Positions 27,308 to 37,327 are shown, counted from the stretch's first letter. The stretch is DNA of 64,000 nucleotides from Solea solea (GCF_958295425.1 NC_081150.1:5579001-5643000); one strand, 5' to 3'. The notes: generated from the letters alone by a model not told the origin. Numbers and translations are program-made.

Positions 27308-28152
27308 CCTGCATTATATCACTGTCACTGGTTAATTCGAAAGTAAATATTCACAGAAAAAAAAAAAAAAAAGTTTGTCATAACTTTAAAAGTATGTAGA
27401 AAGAATTTGTAGAATATTGTCTGCATCTTATTACCATCCCCAAAAAAGTATTGCCCTTAGCACAGAGGCAGAGAGAAAGAAGACAAAGTTGTTTCTCATC
27501 CAGAGATTACATGTACCTTCAGGTCCCTGCACCACCTTGCAAGAGCTGAATACACTTAATGGAGAAGAGAGTATTGTAATTTTAGTCATATCAGCTAATA
27601 TCCATCTTCATCAAAAGTAATAACTGCGTGGGGAGAAGAGATGCTGAGCACATCTTCTCAAATTTGACTCCCACATTAAATACGAGGACTTTTTAAATGA
27701 ACAACCTGCAAAGAAATGCCCTGACTCCTGCACGTCCTGTGCGAATCAAGTTCAATATTTCAAACATACGCTTGTGCCGCAGAGAAATGTCAATGTTGTG
27801 TAAATGCTTCCAATAAACAAACATTTTTCAAGGCATTTCAAAAATCAGGTTTGGGTTGGCACAAATCATATTAGGTGTAGCAGGCACAACAACATAGTCA
27901 AGGAAATTACGTCTAATTTCGGCAGTTTTCTATTCAGATTTATAGTGTGTCAAAAATCAATTTAACAATGTACTTATGAGGCACATAAAGCAAACAAGTA
28001 GTTGATATAACTTTGTTTTAACTGTTTACGTAGAAGAAGGCAGAAAACCTGCTGTCGGGCCTCTTCTTAAATTGTAAGAGATCCCCCTGAATTTTTTACA
28101 AAGATTTTAATCAATATTCAGTGCTTGACACAGAAAGCTCTGGAGCCAGCCC

Positions 28153-28158
28153 ACTTAC
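28153..28158 (-). other. nrxn3: Splice donor of the nrxn3 coding exon
   Basis: Read on the minus strand, the exon ends ACTGAAG and the intron begins GTAAGT, a consensus donor. The cut falls after the first base of a codon, just past the sixth EGF cysteine (CTE|G). In other alpha-neurexins the first coding exon also ends just after this EGF domain, before the small exons of splice site 1. Confidence 0.9.
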
Positions 28159-28855
28159 CTTCAGTGCAGTATCGACCTACAAATCCAGTTTTGGAGCAGT
28201 CACAGTAGGTTTCTCCATCTGCTAGCGAGCAGATCCCGCCATTCTCACAGGGGTTCTCCGTACACAGGCCCATCATCTCCAAGCGTACTTTCTGGCTATT
28301 GATGAGCGTGGGCAACTTACTCCCATAACTGAGGTCTGTAATAATTCCCTTGAATGGCGGTAGCTCAAGGACAGAAGGCAGGGTGATAGCAGACGTGCGG
28401 ATGTCCCCCGGGAGCCCTCCGAGGAAGAGGTCACTCACGATCTTCATAAACTGACGCTGAGGACGCACCTCTTCCGTCTTGGTCCGGCCATCCACAGCCA
28501 AGCCAGTCCGCAAATTGTGCCTGTTGATTGCGGCAAAGTGCCAGCGACTGTCGTTGACCGTTTTGTCAGAGGTGACGGTCGTCTCGGCACAGTCGATGCT
28601 GACGCGAAGCTGCAGCTTACCCCCGGATACCATGAGAAGCAGAAAGTCGCAAAATCCGCCGTCGTCGAAGTAGAGCAGCAGGCCCTCCGATTGGGAAGTC
28701 TTGAACTGGAATGTCAGGTCACTTCTGGTGCTGGCATCCCAGCGCAGGTAGCGAGCCCACTGACCCTCAGAGCCAGTAAACTCTAAACCTACACCCAGGC
28801 CCAGCATAGTACTTATCAGCAAGAGGACATGAGCAGGTAGGCTGTTGGAATTCAT
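28159..28855 (-). CDS. nrxn3: Neurexin-3 alpha, first coding exon (signal peptide, LNS1, EGF1)
   Basis: Alpha-neurexins are presynaptic single-pass adhesion receptors that bind neuroligins, LRRTMs and other postsynaptic partners. This exon encodes 232 residues plus one base (phase 1). Residues 1-23 form a signal peptide with a hydrophobic core ([14 protein letters not shown]), probably cut before LEF. Residues from 24 to about 195 are the first LNS/laminin-G domain, with [24 protein letters not shown] and SDLFLGGLP. Residues 198-230 are a complete EGF-like domain with cysteines at 198, 203, 209, 218, 220 and 230. From known family sequences, [16 protein letters not shown] is the NRXN3 form; NRXN1 and NRXN2 differ strongly here. 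The start is the ATG at 28855: it has A at -3 and gives a signal peptide of about the usual length. The open frame runs upstream only to a GTG, which is not a plausible start. An open extension past the donor (GKWAGS...) is intron read-through. The paralogue (a or b) is undetermined. Confidence 0.95.
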
Positions 28856-28907
28856 TGTAGAGAATAACACAGGGCACCAGAAGAAAGTTAGAACTGGGGA
28901 TAGATCC

Positions 28908-28976
28908 TCAAAGTGATGATAACATCTGGTTACGGCAATGCTCCAGGATTTATCTTCTAAATGTTACATTCCACAT
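28908..28976 (-). promoter_or_regulatory. Cluster of three very short uORFs in the nrxn3 leader
   Basis: Three ATGs follow closely on the minus strand. One at 28976 opens 8 codons and a TAA at 28950. One at 28969 is immediately followed by TAA (ATGTAA), a start-stop element with no elongation codon. One at 28925 opens 5 codons and a TGA at 28908. The first two overlap in different frames. All end before the nrxn3 ATG. Confidence 0.4.
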
Positions 28977-29158
28977 AGATAATTTTAGAGTCAAGCAGAG
29001 AATGCAATATCCTCTCTTTTTCGGAGGAAGATCTAATGTTGATAATGGACGGAATCTAATCTCCTTGGCCAAGTTTATGCAGAGGTGTATGGAAAAAAAA
29101 TATCAAATGTCCACACACAGTGGACAGGTGAACGCGCTACGATGAAGGTGATGATGTG

Positions 29159-29254
29159 TTAGTGGATCAGAGCTGCCTCTTGTGATTCTTCTTTGAGGCG
29201 ACTTCCTGGATTAAAGCACACAACCTTCATGGCTGGTTCAGCTCCCTGCCCCAT
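29159..29254 (-). promoter_or_regulatory. Upstream ORF (31 codons) in the nrxn3 leader
   Basis: An ATG in the context AAACCATGG (A at -3, G at +4, strong) opens a 31-codon frame ending in TAA about 300 nt before the main start. It begins MGQGAEPAMKVV and has a second ATG at codon 9. No homology is recognised. If the acceptor at 29283 is used, this is the first strong AUG that scanning ribosomes meet in this exon, so it would be expected to lower nrxn3 translation. That effect is inferred. Confidence 0.45.
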
Positions 29255-29282
29255 GGTTTGATCTCCAGCTTCAGACACACTC

Positions 29283-29330
29283 CTGAAAGAACTACACACA
29301 CAAGAAGAAGAAGAAAGGAAACTTTGGGTG
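29283..29330 (-). other. nrxn3: Candidate splice acceptor and polypyrimidine tract, nrxn3
   Basis: Read on the minus strand, a pyrimidine-rich run (TTTCCTTTCTTCTTCTTCTT), a short GT stretch and TTCTTTCAG precede GAGTGTGTCTGAAGC. It is the best acceptor I could see within 1 kb upstream of the start codon. An earlier AG (TGTGTAG) lies 9 nt upstream within the same tract. A weaker alternative ending in GGCCAAG lies near 29068. Confidence 0.6.
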
Positions 29331-29989
29331 AAAACTCATGGAAATGCAGCTATCTGCAAATATAAACTGTAATCTGGTACAGTGGTTATCAAGAGATAGA
29401 AAATGCACGATCAATGGTCACATTTTGTAATACTTTTAGATTATATATATATACACACATAGTAAATGAATTAAAAATTGTATGCAGAAAAACTTTAGAA
29501 GAAAATGGGTGCAGATATATAGGGCAAATACAAAATACATTTAGTAGATAAACAAAATCTTGCAAATGAGTTTGGATCAAAATGATATGAATTTTAGAAT
29601 GCCATTGAATGCAGATTTGACTCTCCATGTGGCCATTAAAAAACACTAAATAACTACTAATAACACCCATTAAAGGTTTATGAGCATTTTATGCGGGGTT
29701 CCATTTCTACCAATTACCCATTTTATGTCAAGATTGACAAATTATCATTCAGCATTTAAAAGCCTCATTTTGAGTGTTACATTTTTACCAAACGGTGACT
29801 CCACTACACAGACATTTTCTGAAAAGAATAAAAAAAAAAGCATGTAGTAGACTGATCCTTGTAGATATGACTCATTATCAACGCGTTTCTGAGTCTTGTT
29901 TGCATGTCTTTGTTAGTGTTGCAATCATAAACAGCTATTTAAAAAGACCTATGGTGGTGCAATATTATAGTCCATTAGATTCACACCAA

Positions 29990-30712
29990 ATCAAATGAGT
30001 GATGATTAAGCCTATCAACTTCGCACAACTCTTTCTCTGCGTCTCTCAGTATAGTGGTGTTAACATCTTGTGTGTCCTGGTGACAATTATTGTTAAGACA
30101 GACCGAGGCAACAGGAATATTGTGCTATAGTAAAGACAGGTGGCTGCAAACAGGTTAGAGCAGTGGTGGCAAACTCATTTTAGTTCACGGGCCATAATAG
30201 CTTATAAACAACAAGTACTCCAAATGTTTTGCATATAATGAAGTATTTTTTTTACAAAAAAGATGGCTCTTCCTGAGGTTTCTCCCATTTGTACCCTGTA
30301 CACGGGTGTCTGTGGAGGGCAGAGGGTGTCACACAGTGGATTTATAAAGGAACAAAACATTAAGTCACATGTATCTGGAACTGAAAAATATAGTATTACA
30401 TAGGATTAAAATCTAATCATGATGTCAAATGTTCACAAATTCATCCTGAGGGCCGAATTGTTTGACACCCCTGGGTTAGAGTAGGGCTGAAAACACAAAG
30501 AAGCCCCCACTAAAAGCTAATTTCATGCTCAAAAAACTCAGTTGTTGAATCGCTTGATTGGATAAATGCTTCTTGCCTGCACCCGCCCCTGTGCTGCCGC
30601 TGCATACACACAAATGTTCCCTCAGTCATGTTCTGATATTATTGCTTGACAGAGTCCGTTTTCAACATCAACAACAAGGAAAATCACTAAAGGTCACACA
30701 CTGTAGCTTTAA
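29990..30712. mobile_element. Second split copy of the TTAAAGCTGTAGTGTG element
   Basis: The right end CACACACTGTAGCTTTAA matches the family terminus. Internal blocks (GATTAAGCCTATCAACTTCGCAC; TGATATTATTGCTTGACAGAG) match the copy at 53.4 kb. The left terminus is degraded, so the start is approximate. A hAT element interrupts it at 30161-30473. It lies in the proposed intron 1. Confidence 0.7.
30161..30473. mobile_element. Short hAT (Charlie-like) element with perfect 8-bp duplication
   Basis: The element starts CAGTGGTGGCAAAC and ends GTTTGACACCCCTG (12 of 14 inverted match), ends typical of Charlie-type hAT elements. The flanks are GGTTAGAG at 30153-30160 and GGTTAGAG at 30474-30481, identical. 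At 313 bp with no frame, it is a non-autonomous derivative. It sits inside the older element, so it arrived later. Confidence 0.9.
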
Positions 30713-33700
30713 TGAGCTCAAGCCCTCGGTCGTTACACCTGTGTTTACTCTGTTCTGTAGAACTTTGCTCTGCAGAAATAAAAATGACAAATAAAAAACC
30801 CTGTGTGTGTGTGTATCCTTCGAGCCCTTTGCCCTTGCAATTGCTTTGGCAGTGGGCTGCCCACCAGACAAACGCACTGTCCGATCATGACAGCAGCACA
30901 GAACCATGCAACACAATAGGCCCTTTAACCACCTGCTCTGAATAGTTAATCTTGGTGCAGCAGGCGAGCTATTGAATTCTAGTAAGTGATACCTGTGCTA
31001 ATGCACTGTGTGTGTGCACGCATGTGTGCCCCTGCGCTTGAGTGAGCAAGTGTGTGTGTGTGTCTTTCTGACAACACTGCCTGCTTCAATCATTGTCTTT
31101 ATCTTAAAAGTGACTCAGTGAGACAAGGGAGAAAAGGTGCTGCTGTGTGCACTGAAAGAGTCCCTGAACACAGCTGTGTCAATCCAAGCCACCGGTGACA
31201 CAGATGATGTGCTATGAGCTGTGTGTGTCCCTTCAATAAGCAAAGCTTCATAAGCCTATGAAACCTGAGATCCCAGCCTCCCATGAAAAGTGGGCTTGGC
31301 CTCTATTCACATAACATGACTTATTGTGTGTATTGCCCAACTGCGGCATCAGGTGTCCCTGTGAGTTACACACTGTACTAACAATGGTAAGAGCTTGTGT
31401 AAGCAGAATCATGAGGAAAAATTAGTTTGGTGGAGGTTTTGTCCAGGTACAGCTGTCAAAGAAAATGGATACTCAAGACAGTAATCGATGCTTAAAATTA
31501 GCATCAGTACCAACAGTGTACTAACTAAACTAAATAACATGTGTCTGACAGTTTTGTTTTTCTTAAAATCCTAGATAGAAGCCAAGAAAATTAAATTACA
31601 ACCATATATACAAGTAGATAATCGTATGTCATTCTCAGTCTCCCTTGTGTATTGGGTATTACTAACATGGTGGGATTGTAGCTTTCCTAAGCTCCTCTCA
31701 TCAGATTGAGAGATTTCTGAAACACTCGTACTAATATTGAAACAAATTTGACTGCATTTTTACTCATTTAGACTCTTCCCTTTTTTAATTCCTTTGCCCT
31801 GTAGGCAATCATTACTGATTCTAGAATTTCCACCAAAGGGACTTGTATGCACAGTTGCTTAGAAGAATAGCCAATAGGAGCATCCTCCCCTCCCTCTGAA
31901 CTGCCCCATGATTGTCCAAAGATTTTCCCAAGGCTGTAAATTGAGGTTAAGAGAGGATTTATTGATCAATAACACCAAAATGCTCCTGTCCTCCGCATTT
32001 CTATCCTTAATTAATAGAGAGTTTTCTCTATTGCAGCAATTCCCAACGTATGTGCTGTGCCGTGGCCCCTTATGAACTGAGTAGGTACTGAAGGTGGGAC
32101 ATGAGATGTTGTAAATAAAATACAAAAAGAGACAGCTTTAATAATCTGTTTTGAAGTTAATCTTCAAATCATCATTCAATATTCATGACTGAAGTTTAAT
32201 TGTTACATTCGTGTGAATGGATTATTATGGACTGGTGCAGGGGCCTGATTGAAATTTCAAATGACAATGACAATAATAGCAAGTATGTTGAGATTCTTCA
32301 GTTTGGCAACGGCGGCTCTCGTGTGATAAATGGCTTCTTTACAATGTGACTCACGTCTAACATCCTAAATGAGGCAGGTTTTTATTCAATTAGTTGACAT
32401 TAACATGAACTGAAAGGCCTCGTCAAGTGTCCAGACCGTACAATACCTCATTTAATGTCAAAAACTGTCCACCTGCTAGCTAAGCCCTAAACTAAGCTAA
32501 ATGAGGCTAATGTGGTGACATGTCCAATTTCACACAGGATATTTTACTGACACTTTCCCTTACGGCCTTGTTATGCAAGATGCCCTTCAGCTAGTTGTAT
32601 ACTTAGCACTCCCTCACACCTGAAGGCAAAAAAAACACAAATTAAGAAGTTATTTTTGTGAGGTTGACTAGCATTACAGAGGCCAACACATGTCAGGAAT
32701 TCAAGCGTGATGCTAACTTGACTTTTCTTCAAGAGTTCATAATTCAGGTCTCAATTATCCAAGAGGCTTCGTTGGTTCTGATTTACCGTTGACCTTCCAG
32801 ACTGTAGAACATATATGTTCTTACTTTGCAGGATTTTTGACCTTCATCTCAGAGCTGACTGCAATAAGAAGACAATTTGCTGCACCCACTAATTATAATG
32901 TTAATTACAGCTAGACTAAAATTGTGTTCATTTAAATTTGGTTTGACATTTGGGTTAGGGTGAAAATCAATAAGACATTTTATTCATACATGTAAAAACA
33001 AACTACAGGTTAAGCTCTGTGGCAAAGGAGGGAGGAAAGAGGTTTTTATTTTATCTTAAATTCTACTGTCACTTGAGTAAGACACTTAATTTCACTCAAG
33101 TATCTTTTGTGTTATTTTCTTATTCAATTAACAGTGTATTGTATCAACACTTATTTAATTAATTTAAGCGCCATAATATGCCACAGTATGTGGACTATCA
33201 CATTTTGAAAAAGCTACCTTGAACTCGACCTGACCCTAACTGTCATGTTCTTGACAGAGTTATGATAACTATACTAGACTCAACACATACATTATTTTCC
33301 AACATATATCCATGTTGAATTATAAATGAGAGCAGGATATGAGATGACCTGCACGGTATACCGACACTGACTGACCATAAATGATGCAGCGGCGCATCCA
33401 GCTTGTGCGCTGCAGATTTATTGACATGTTTAGTCAAACAGCCTACAGCCCCATCATGCACTGGAGACCCCCCGTGTCCCTCCACTGCTCTCCCTGTCTG
33501 TCACAAGCTACAGCCTGGAGCAACGATTTAATCCAACATCATTCACCGCAGACAGGTGGACTAACCTACACTGTGTGGAGCGTATGTGTGTGCAGATGTG
33601 CAGGCTCCCTGGCTGGACAAAGTGTGAACCAGCACCCACCAGGTGGGACACAGGGGTCACCAGAGTGGATTTGCTGGAAGACGATTTGATCATTGCAGCA

Positions 33701-33885
33701 CAAGTGGGTTTATCCTTAACGAAACTGGCTTGTACTGACTGAGAGTGAATGGAAACATCACTCAGTGAACATCTGTACAAAACCCCAGCTGTTATAATCA
33801 AACAATCCTAGTGGATTCAACCACAGGTTTTTGATTAGAAAAACAGCTCATGGTTTAACAGCAAAATGGCACATGTTCATTACAA

Positions 33886-34318
33886 TTAAAGCTGTAGTGT
33901 GTATTTTATATAACTATGAAAGAATGTCCGTTATAGTCAAACAATAATGATTAAGTTCATCAGCGCCACACAACTGTCAGGGTTATTTAGTATAGCTGTG
34001 TTTTGTTTGATCAAAATTACTGCTTTGCGCACAGAGTCATTTGTTTTACGTCACAACTGAGGGACAGCGGAAGCAAATTAGCTATGCTGGTAAGGCGGGG
34101 GGCAGAAAACGGATGTGACATGGGATGTAGAGTCGTCCTTTTCAGAAAGCTATGCAGCCTCACCCGAGGAGCGGGGAGAGTCTGATGTCACTGTTCCAAC
34201 CCTTGGAAAAACTTTGAAAAGCTTGTGTCTATTCTCTGATTCACTGTTCTACTACTTCCATGTGCTCCGAGTCCACCAGCAGTGTTGTGGTGACAGAGGT
34301 TACACACTGGAGCTTTAG
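33886..34318. mobile_element. Unsplit copy of the TTAAAGCTGTAGTGTG element
   Basis: TTAAAGCTGTAGTGTGTA at the left and TACACACTGGAGCTTTAG at the right are inverted repeats (15 of 18). At 433 bp it is near the reconstructed length of the family. Its middle differs from the 53.4 kb copy and shares GTCCTTTT.AGAAAGCT with the fragment near 43.9 kb, so there are at least two subfamilies. Confidence 0.7.
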
Positions 34319-34345
34319 TACATAATGGACAAACATGGTCAGGAG

Positions 34346-34758
34346 TAGGCCTGAATGATTTGGGGAAAAAATATCTAATAGTTTTTCTGACATAGGGCAA
34401 AAGGCACTGGGATTGGCACCAGGGCCTCCCGCTACCCTCGCATGGAGGATAAAAAGCAGTAGGAGAAGATGGATTTTTTTTTTGACAGCTATTGTAATTG
34501 AAATTTGATTTGTGATATATTTTTGAGTCAAGGTTCAGTTCAATATTCTCTGTGAAATAGATGTAAAAAGTGATGGAGTGTTACCGCATGTCACCATACA
34601 AATATTAACTACTCTATCTTATTACAAGAATGAGAGGTTCAAGAAACGAACTGTGTCCAACATGAACAAGGTACATTTTTAATTATTTAATTTGCAAGTT
34701 CCTAATTGCATTGTTTGAAATTGTGATTTCAATTTGAAAATTATTACTTGTACAGCCA
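34346..34758. mobile_element. hAT-like non-autonomous element remnant
   Basis: It begins TAGGCCTGAATGATTTGGGG, followed by AAAATATCTAAT, and ends with TTGTGATTTCAATTTGAAAA then TTACTTGTACAGCCA. Known fish hAT elements have a TAGGGCTGCACGAT-type start and an AATTGTGCAGCCCTA-type end, of which these look like worn versions. A clear 8-bp duplication is not visible. Confidence 0.5.
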
Positions 34759-35206
34759 TGTGATGAGGTCATGACACGTACAAAGAGACCCCATGTCCTT
34801 TTGCTCTTCAATCAGGTTTTATTAATGTATATTTTTAAGTGGCCCATAGCTATGTAAGTAAATACACATTTTGCTAAGGCAAATTTTTATTCAGTTATTG
34901 ATAATTAGAGGGTCCCCTTTTTTGTTTTACCTGAGCCCCTGGCCCATGAAATGTCAGTGCACGCCACTGCCTGTCTGAGAGGTAAACCATTAAGAGTGTC
35001 AGTCAGTTAACATTGCTGCAAAACTGCAGGTAATTATAAAAAAAAGATATTTAACCAACTGTTTAATTGCTCACACCAAAATGACAGAATTCCTAAGAGG
35101 AAAAAAAAGCCCAAAATATGCTCATGAGGAGACTGTGAGACACAAACACAGTTGACTTTCATAAAAATGACAATAGCAACAATTGGCCTCTCATGGTGAA
35201 AGCTGT

Positions 35207-35435
35207 TACAGCTCCAGTGAGGAACTTTTATTGGCCAATGTAGATTTGTGGCTTTTCAGCCATAGTCCAACTACACGCAGCTGTCTCGCTTTACTAGCAC
35301 TCATAGCTACCGCGCTTCCACCCTGCCTCCATCAGTCGTGATGTAAAGTCCAGAGCGGGGATGTCTCCACAGACACGAAAAACAAAAGACTGCTTTCCTG
35401 ATTGAGAAAGTTAAAAGTTACGTACTACAGCTTTA
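35207..35435. mobile_element. Short terminal-inverted-repeat element, related ends
   Basis: AGCTCCAGTGAGGAACTTTT at 35210 pairs in inverted form with the right end (AAAAGTTACGTACTACAGCT, ending 35432), about 17 of 21 positions. The ends resemble the TTAAAGCTGTAGTGTG family but the interior is different and shorter. Confidence 0.55.
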
Positions 35436-35533
35436 ATGTGAATCTTCTGCTGAACATAAAACGTTTGATTAGAAAACCCAACCCACAGCCCTGACCTACA
35501 CCAATGAATAAAACAGGCACCATTTTTTCACCT

Positions 35534-35534
<1 letters not shown>

Positions 35535-35565
<31 letters not shown>
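35535..35565. repeat. (CT)n microsatellite beside the candidate promoter
   Basis: About 15 CT units on the intronic edge of the CpG-rich block. On the nrxn3 sense strand it reads GA. Confidence 0.97.
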
Positions 35566-35568
<3 letters not shown>

Positions 35569-35689
35569 AGCTGTCCCTCTACTTCTCGCACGGTGGCACT
35601 CTGACTGCCGCTCGAAGGTTTTTTGCCTTTTCCTTCCTTTCTCTCAATATCACCAGTCTGAACACAGTAATACTACAAATAAACATCTT

Positions 35690-36500
35690 CTGTAAATCGC
35701 GAGCAGTTCTGGCAGTTGCGCAGCTGGAACGACTTTAGGTAAAAGTCTCCTTATATCGAGAGACGCTGTTCACTGATGTGAAACTTTCCGTCTCGACGCG
35801 CATCGCTCATTCACCACAAATTACTTGAGTCAAAAATTCACTTTTAACAAGTAAATGTGGAGGTTGTTTTTTGTTAAGGTCTGCTTTAACCACTAACCAC
35901 CCTCGTCTCCGCGGTTTGACTGCGGGTGCTTTTAAAGTAACCATTCATATTGCGCTTATAAATCCGCCTCATCGCAACCCAAACTCCACCACGACCCGTC
36001 AAATTCACATTAAATAAATAAATAAATTTAAAAAAAAGACTGAAAAACTGAATGACCACAGGATTTTAAAGACATTTACACAAAAGCATTCAGGGCGGTT
36101 GAAAGACAAATAAACACACACGAATGACACAGTTTTAGTTTGCTCCTACCTTTTCTTGCAGACGTTACAGACGAATACAGCCTGTTTAGAAGTGCGCTGT
36201 ATCAAAACTACAATAATCCAAAGCAAAAAAAATCCATCCAGAAACCGGAGCGTTTTACACTGCAGTCTGTCCGGGGCGAGGGAGATGCTGATGCTGGTGA
36301 TGATGGGGAGGTGATTATAAGTGTGGAGCGGTGGAGGGAAACAGCAGCCGGTCCTGCTTCCTCCTGCTCAGTGAACGCGCATCTCTCTGCTCAGCTCACT
36401 CAGCGCAACTGATGATGAGGATGATGATGGGCCCGAGGATTTCACCCACACTGACGCTCCGGCCCGCCTTCTTCACGGTGCTCTGAACAGTGGGGGGTGT
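35690..36500 (-). promoter_or_regulatory. nrxn3: CpG-rich block, candidate nrxn3 alpha promoter
   Basis: By eye there are over 30 CpG dinucleotides in about 800 bases, for example the CTCGACGCGCATCGCTC and CTCCGGCCCGCC stretches, while the rest of the window is CpG-poor. It lies about 7 kb upstream of the coding exon and overlaps the proposed noncoding exon. I saw no convincing TATA box at a defined start. A CT microsatellite (35535-35565) borders it on the intronic side. Confidence 0.5.
36150..36500 (-). other. nrxn3: Putative noncoding first exon of nrxn3 alpha
   Basis: Alpha-neurexin genes usually have a noncoding exon before the one carrying the start codon. Here a good minus-strand donor (AAAAG then GTAGGAG) lies at the downstream edge of a CpG-rich block. 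The block includes purine-rich and GATGATG-type sequence and has no long minus-strand frame. The transcription start, and so the right boundary, is a guess. RNA evidence is needed to show that this donor joins the acceptor at 29283. Confidence 0.4.
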
Positions 36501-36711
36501 AGAGGCTGGTCATTCTGTTTGGAGAGAAAATAATAGAATAACCCTTAACACGAATTATGGAAACGTTTAAGGCTATTTCTTATTCCTAGATGATGCTAGA
36601 ATTGTACTATGGCTGTGCGCTGTAATTGGCACGGAACAAACACACGAGTGGAAAAAGAACAGCGAACGTGCGGTTTGCTTGATGTGACTTGTTTTGGACG
36701 TTGCATCAGGC

Positions 36712-36733
36712 GTCCAGAACCTTGGACAGCACC
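36712..36733. repeat. Isolated partial copy of the 72-bp repeat core
   Basis: CAGAACCTTGGACAGCACC recurs exactly here and in the second and third tandem units 0.5 kb away. Only the right dyad arm and its 3' side are kept; the left arm is shortened to GTCCA. Confidence 0.7.
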
Positions 36734-37110
36734 CACTATGTCGCTGAATGGAAAAAAGCGGTTACTTGTGGTTTTAAACCAGAAAAGGAGAGGATTAGGG
36801 TCAAATGTAAAGTCAGAATTGAAAAAAAGTCAGGCTAATCCTCGTCCGTAGAAAACCATACTTGTTAAACCGAAATATTTCACATCTGAGTTAAATCATC
36901 AAATTATGCAATTATGAAGCATTATGAATAAATGTATATTGTGATTTATATTGTTAATGGAGTATTGCCCAGCCCTAAAAAAATGGTGCACAGATGTATA
37001 CTGCACATACATACAACATTTGCACATTCTGCACATTCATGTCTATTCAAATAATAATAAAAAAAATGTAACAAGCCTACAAGTATTAATGTGGTACACA
37101 CTAGAATGAA

Positions 37111-37327
37111 TCAGCTGGGGCTCATGGCAAAGTTTCTGTGTGGTCCAGGGTTCAGTACATTAGACAGCACCCCTGGTTTCTGTTCAGCTGGGATTCAGGG
37201 CAAAGCGTCTGCCTGGTCCAGAGTTCAGAACCTTGGACAGCACCGTTGTTTGCGTTCTGCTGGGATTCAGGGCGAAGCCTCTGCTTAGTCCAGGGTTCAG
37301 AACCTTGGACAGCACCTGAAATTTTGC
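37111..37327. repeat. Tandem repeat, three units of 72-73 bp, with internal dyad
   Basis: Units begin near 37111, 37184 and 37256. They share a core (GCTGGGATTCAGGGC, then CTGCNTGGTCCAG, then TTCAGAACCTTGGACAGCACC); unit 1 is the most diverged. Each unit contains an 11-bp arm (GTCCAGGGTTC in unit 3) separated by one base from a near-complementary arm (GAACCTTGGAC). Frames stay open on both strands because the period is short, but no protein is recognised. Confidence 0.85.

Larger units (their letters stand above)
1..28158 (-). other. nrxn3: Start of a large nrxn3 intron, no further exon seen
   Basis: This is the 28 kb downstream (in gene direction) of the coding-exon donor. I looked for the next conserved alpha-neurexin pieces (the LNS2 motifs around CYDLSQNPIQ and NDNAWHDVKV) and did not find them. 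Open frames are short and unrelated. The sequence is AT-rich unique DNA with microsatellites and the decayed repeats listed separately. Introns of tens to hundreds of kilobases are normal here in vertebrate neurexins. Confidence 0.6.
28856..29282 (-). other. nrxn3: 5' untranslated part of the nrxn3 coding exon
   Basis: This is the stretch between the proposed acceptor and the start codon, about 427 nt. In the frame of the main ORF it is closed by stops shortly upstream of 28870. It has four upstream ATGs (at 29254, 28976, 28969 and 28925), each followed by a stop before the main ATG, plus one further in-frame ATG inside the first uORF. A long leader in the first coding exon is usual for alpha-neurexins. 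The 5' limit rests on the splice acceptor call; a closer acceptor would shorten the leader. Confidence 0.6.
29331..36149 (-). other. nrxn3: Proposed intron 1 of nrxn3
   Basis: This lies between the candidate noncoding exon and the coding exon. No exon-like frame is visible. It holds several small transposons: a split terminal-inverted-repeat element near 30 kb, one at 33886-34318, a hAT remnant at 34346-34758 and a short element at 35207-35435. A further hAT-like terminus (CAGTGCACGCCACTG) lies near 34957-34971. Confidence 0.4.

Noticed and set aside
28118..28158. C-terminal extension of the neurexin frame ([13 protein letters not shown])
   Set aside because: It follows a consensus GTAAGT donor and matches no neurexin; it is intron read-through.
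1..28158. Search for further neurexin exons (splice site 1, LNS2)
   Set aside because: No stretch on the minus strand matched the conserved LNS2 motifs. Tiny exons could be missed by eye.
28517..28786. Plus-strand frames across the neurexin exon
   Set aside because: Antisense shadows of the coding exon.
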